DNA of 6,425 bases from an uncultured Actinomyces sp. (GTDB taxonomy: Bacteria; Actinomycetota; Actinomycetes; Actinomycetales; Actinomycetaceae), in assembly GCA_937926415.1 (NCBI GenBank), contig CALBAF010000556.1, positions 1 to 6,425 of the forward strand, read 5' to 3'. The notes under the pieces are model-generated. The model did not search any database and was not told where the DNA came from. It saw nothing but the letters and a program-made list of their open reading frames with translations. Below, in pieces: positions 5,840 to 6,425 of the stretch; position 1 is the first letter of the stretch, and the number at the start of each line of letters is the position of its first letter. The translations under genes were made by a program, and so were the position numbers.

Positions 5840-6425
5840 TCAGCTCCGACGGTGCCCCGGCTCGCGCCGTGCAAACGGCGGGTCCGGTCCTCATCATCGG
5901 ATCGGGCCTGTTGGGCGCGTCCCTCGGGCTCGCGCTGCGTGCCGGGGGAGTGAAGGTCTACCTCGAGGACGCCTCGCCCACCTCGCTGCGCCTGGCCTCC
6001 GATGTGGGCGCGGGGCAGGCATTTGGTGATGTCCTTGCCGAGGCCGGGGTGCGTCCGGGCGAGTGCGGCTCGGATACGCCCTCGTATGAGGCTCCGTCCC
6101 TCGTTGTTGTTGCAACGCCTCCGGATGTCGCCGACCGCGTTATCGTCGAGTCGCTGCTGCGTTTTCCCGATGCGATCGTCACCGACGTCGCCTCCGTCAA
6201 GGATGCCGTCGTCGATCATCGAATGCGCGGGCTGGAACGCGAGGATTGCCTCGAAGCAGCTTCGCACTACGTTGGCTCGCACCCGATGGCCGGTCGCGAG
6301 CGCAGCGGCGCCGGAGCGGCCGATGCCGACCTGTTCTACGGGCGCCCGTGGGTGATCGTGGCGCACGAGAACACCTGGCCTCGCGCCGTGTTGGTTGCCC
6401 GCGCGCTCGCTACCGACGTGGGTGC
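5836..6425 (+). CDS. tyrA: Prephenate (or arogenate) dehydrogenase, N-terminal part, runs off the window
   Basis: The first 196 codons of a TyrA-type NAD(P)-dependent dehydrogenase of tyrosine synthesis. The Rossmann motif GSGLLGASLGLAL (22-34) follows VLII. VVVATPP (90-96) and the active-site segments TDVASVKDAV (Ser120) and GSHPMAG (His149) follow, then LFYGRPWVIV. Ser120 and His149 correspond by motif to the catalytic Ser126 and His147 of Aquifex prephenate dehydrogenase. No chorismate mutase domain precedes the dehydrogenase. The GTG at 5836 overlaps the rluB stop as GTGA and has GGAG 10 nt upstream; a second in-frame GTG at 5869 would also precede the Rossmann fold. Whether it uses prephenate or arogenate, and NAD or NADP, cannot be read from this fragment. 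A C-terminal ACT domain, if any, lies outside the window. Confidence 0.9.
   Translation, partial: MISSDGAPARAVQTAGPVLIIGSGLLGASLGLALRAGGVKVYLEDASPTSLRLASDVGAGQAFGDVLAEAGVRPGECGSDTPSYEAPSLVVVATPPDVADRVIVESLLRFPDAIVTDVASVKDAVVDHRMRGLEREDCLEAASHYVGSHPMAGRERSGAGAADADLFYGRPWVIVAHENTWPRAVLVARALATDVG

Noticed and set aside
5713..6366. Minus-strand open frame of 217 codons opposite the rluB end and tyrA
   Set aside because: It spans two real plus-strand genes, has no recognisable motif, and is a shadow of high GC content.

Overview
The window is GC-rich, gene-dense DNA with short or overlapping gene junctions and several GTG starts. Together with the gene order this points to a high-GC actinobacterium. 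The order xerD - parA (soj-like) - scpA - scpB - rluB resembles the conserved actinobacterial block that includes Mycobacterium tuberculosis Rv1708-Rv1711. Having a prephenate dehydrogenase directly after rluB is what I would expect in Actinomycetaceae (Actinomyces/Schaalia type). That family-level placement is an inference from gene order and protein character, not a database match.

Layout. Positions 1-1734 on the minus strand hold most of a transketolase gene (tkt), which runs off the left edge. Its reading frame breaks at a run of six G (242-247), immediately after the codon for a conserved active-site histidine, and resumes in another frame. Positions 1735-1861 are a 127-bp divergent intergenic region. 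It contains a candidate tkt promoter, a perfect hairpin in the presumed tkt leader, a spaced inverted repeat, and a candidate leaderless promoter for xerD. On the plus strand follow xerD (1862-2809), a ParA/Soj ATPase (2827-3690), scpA (3674-4546), scpB (4533-5093), an RluB-type pseudouridine synthase (5090-5839) and the first 196 codons of a prephenate/arogenate dehydrogenase (5836 to the right edge).

How the genes relate. XerD resolves chromosome dimers, the ParA-like ATPase probably acts in chromosome or cell organisation, and ScpA and ScpB are the kleisin and winged-helix subunits of the SMC condensin. Four consecutive junctions from parA to tyrA overlap by 17, 14, 4 and 4 bases. This suggests one translationally coupled operon linking chromosome maintenance, rRNA modification and tyrosine synthesis. 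No terminator-like structure lies between xerD and the right edge.

I found no novel defence system, mobile element, CRISPR array, tRNA or rRNA. The most notable observations are the transketolase frameshift and the matching leaderless-type start geometry of xerD and parA.
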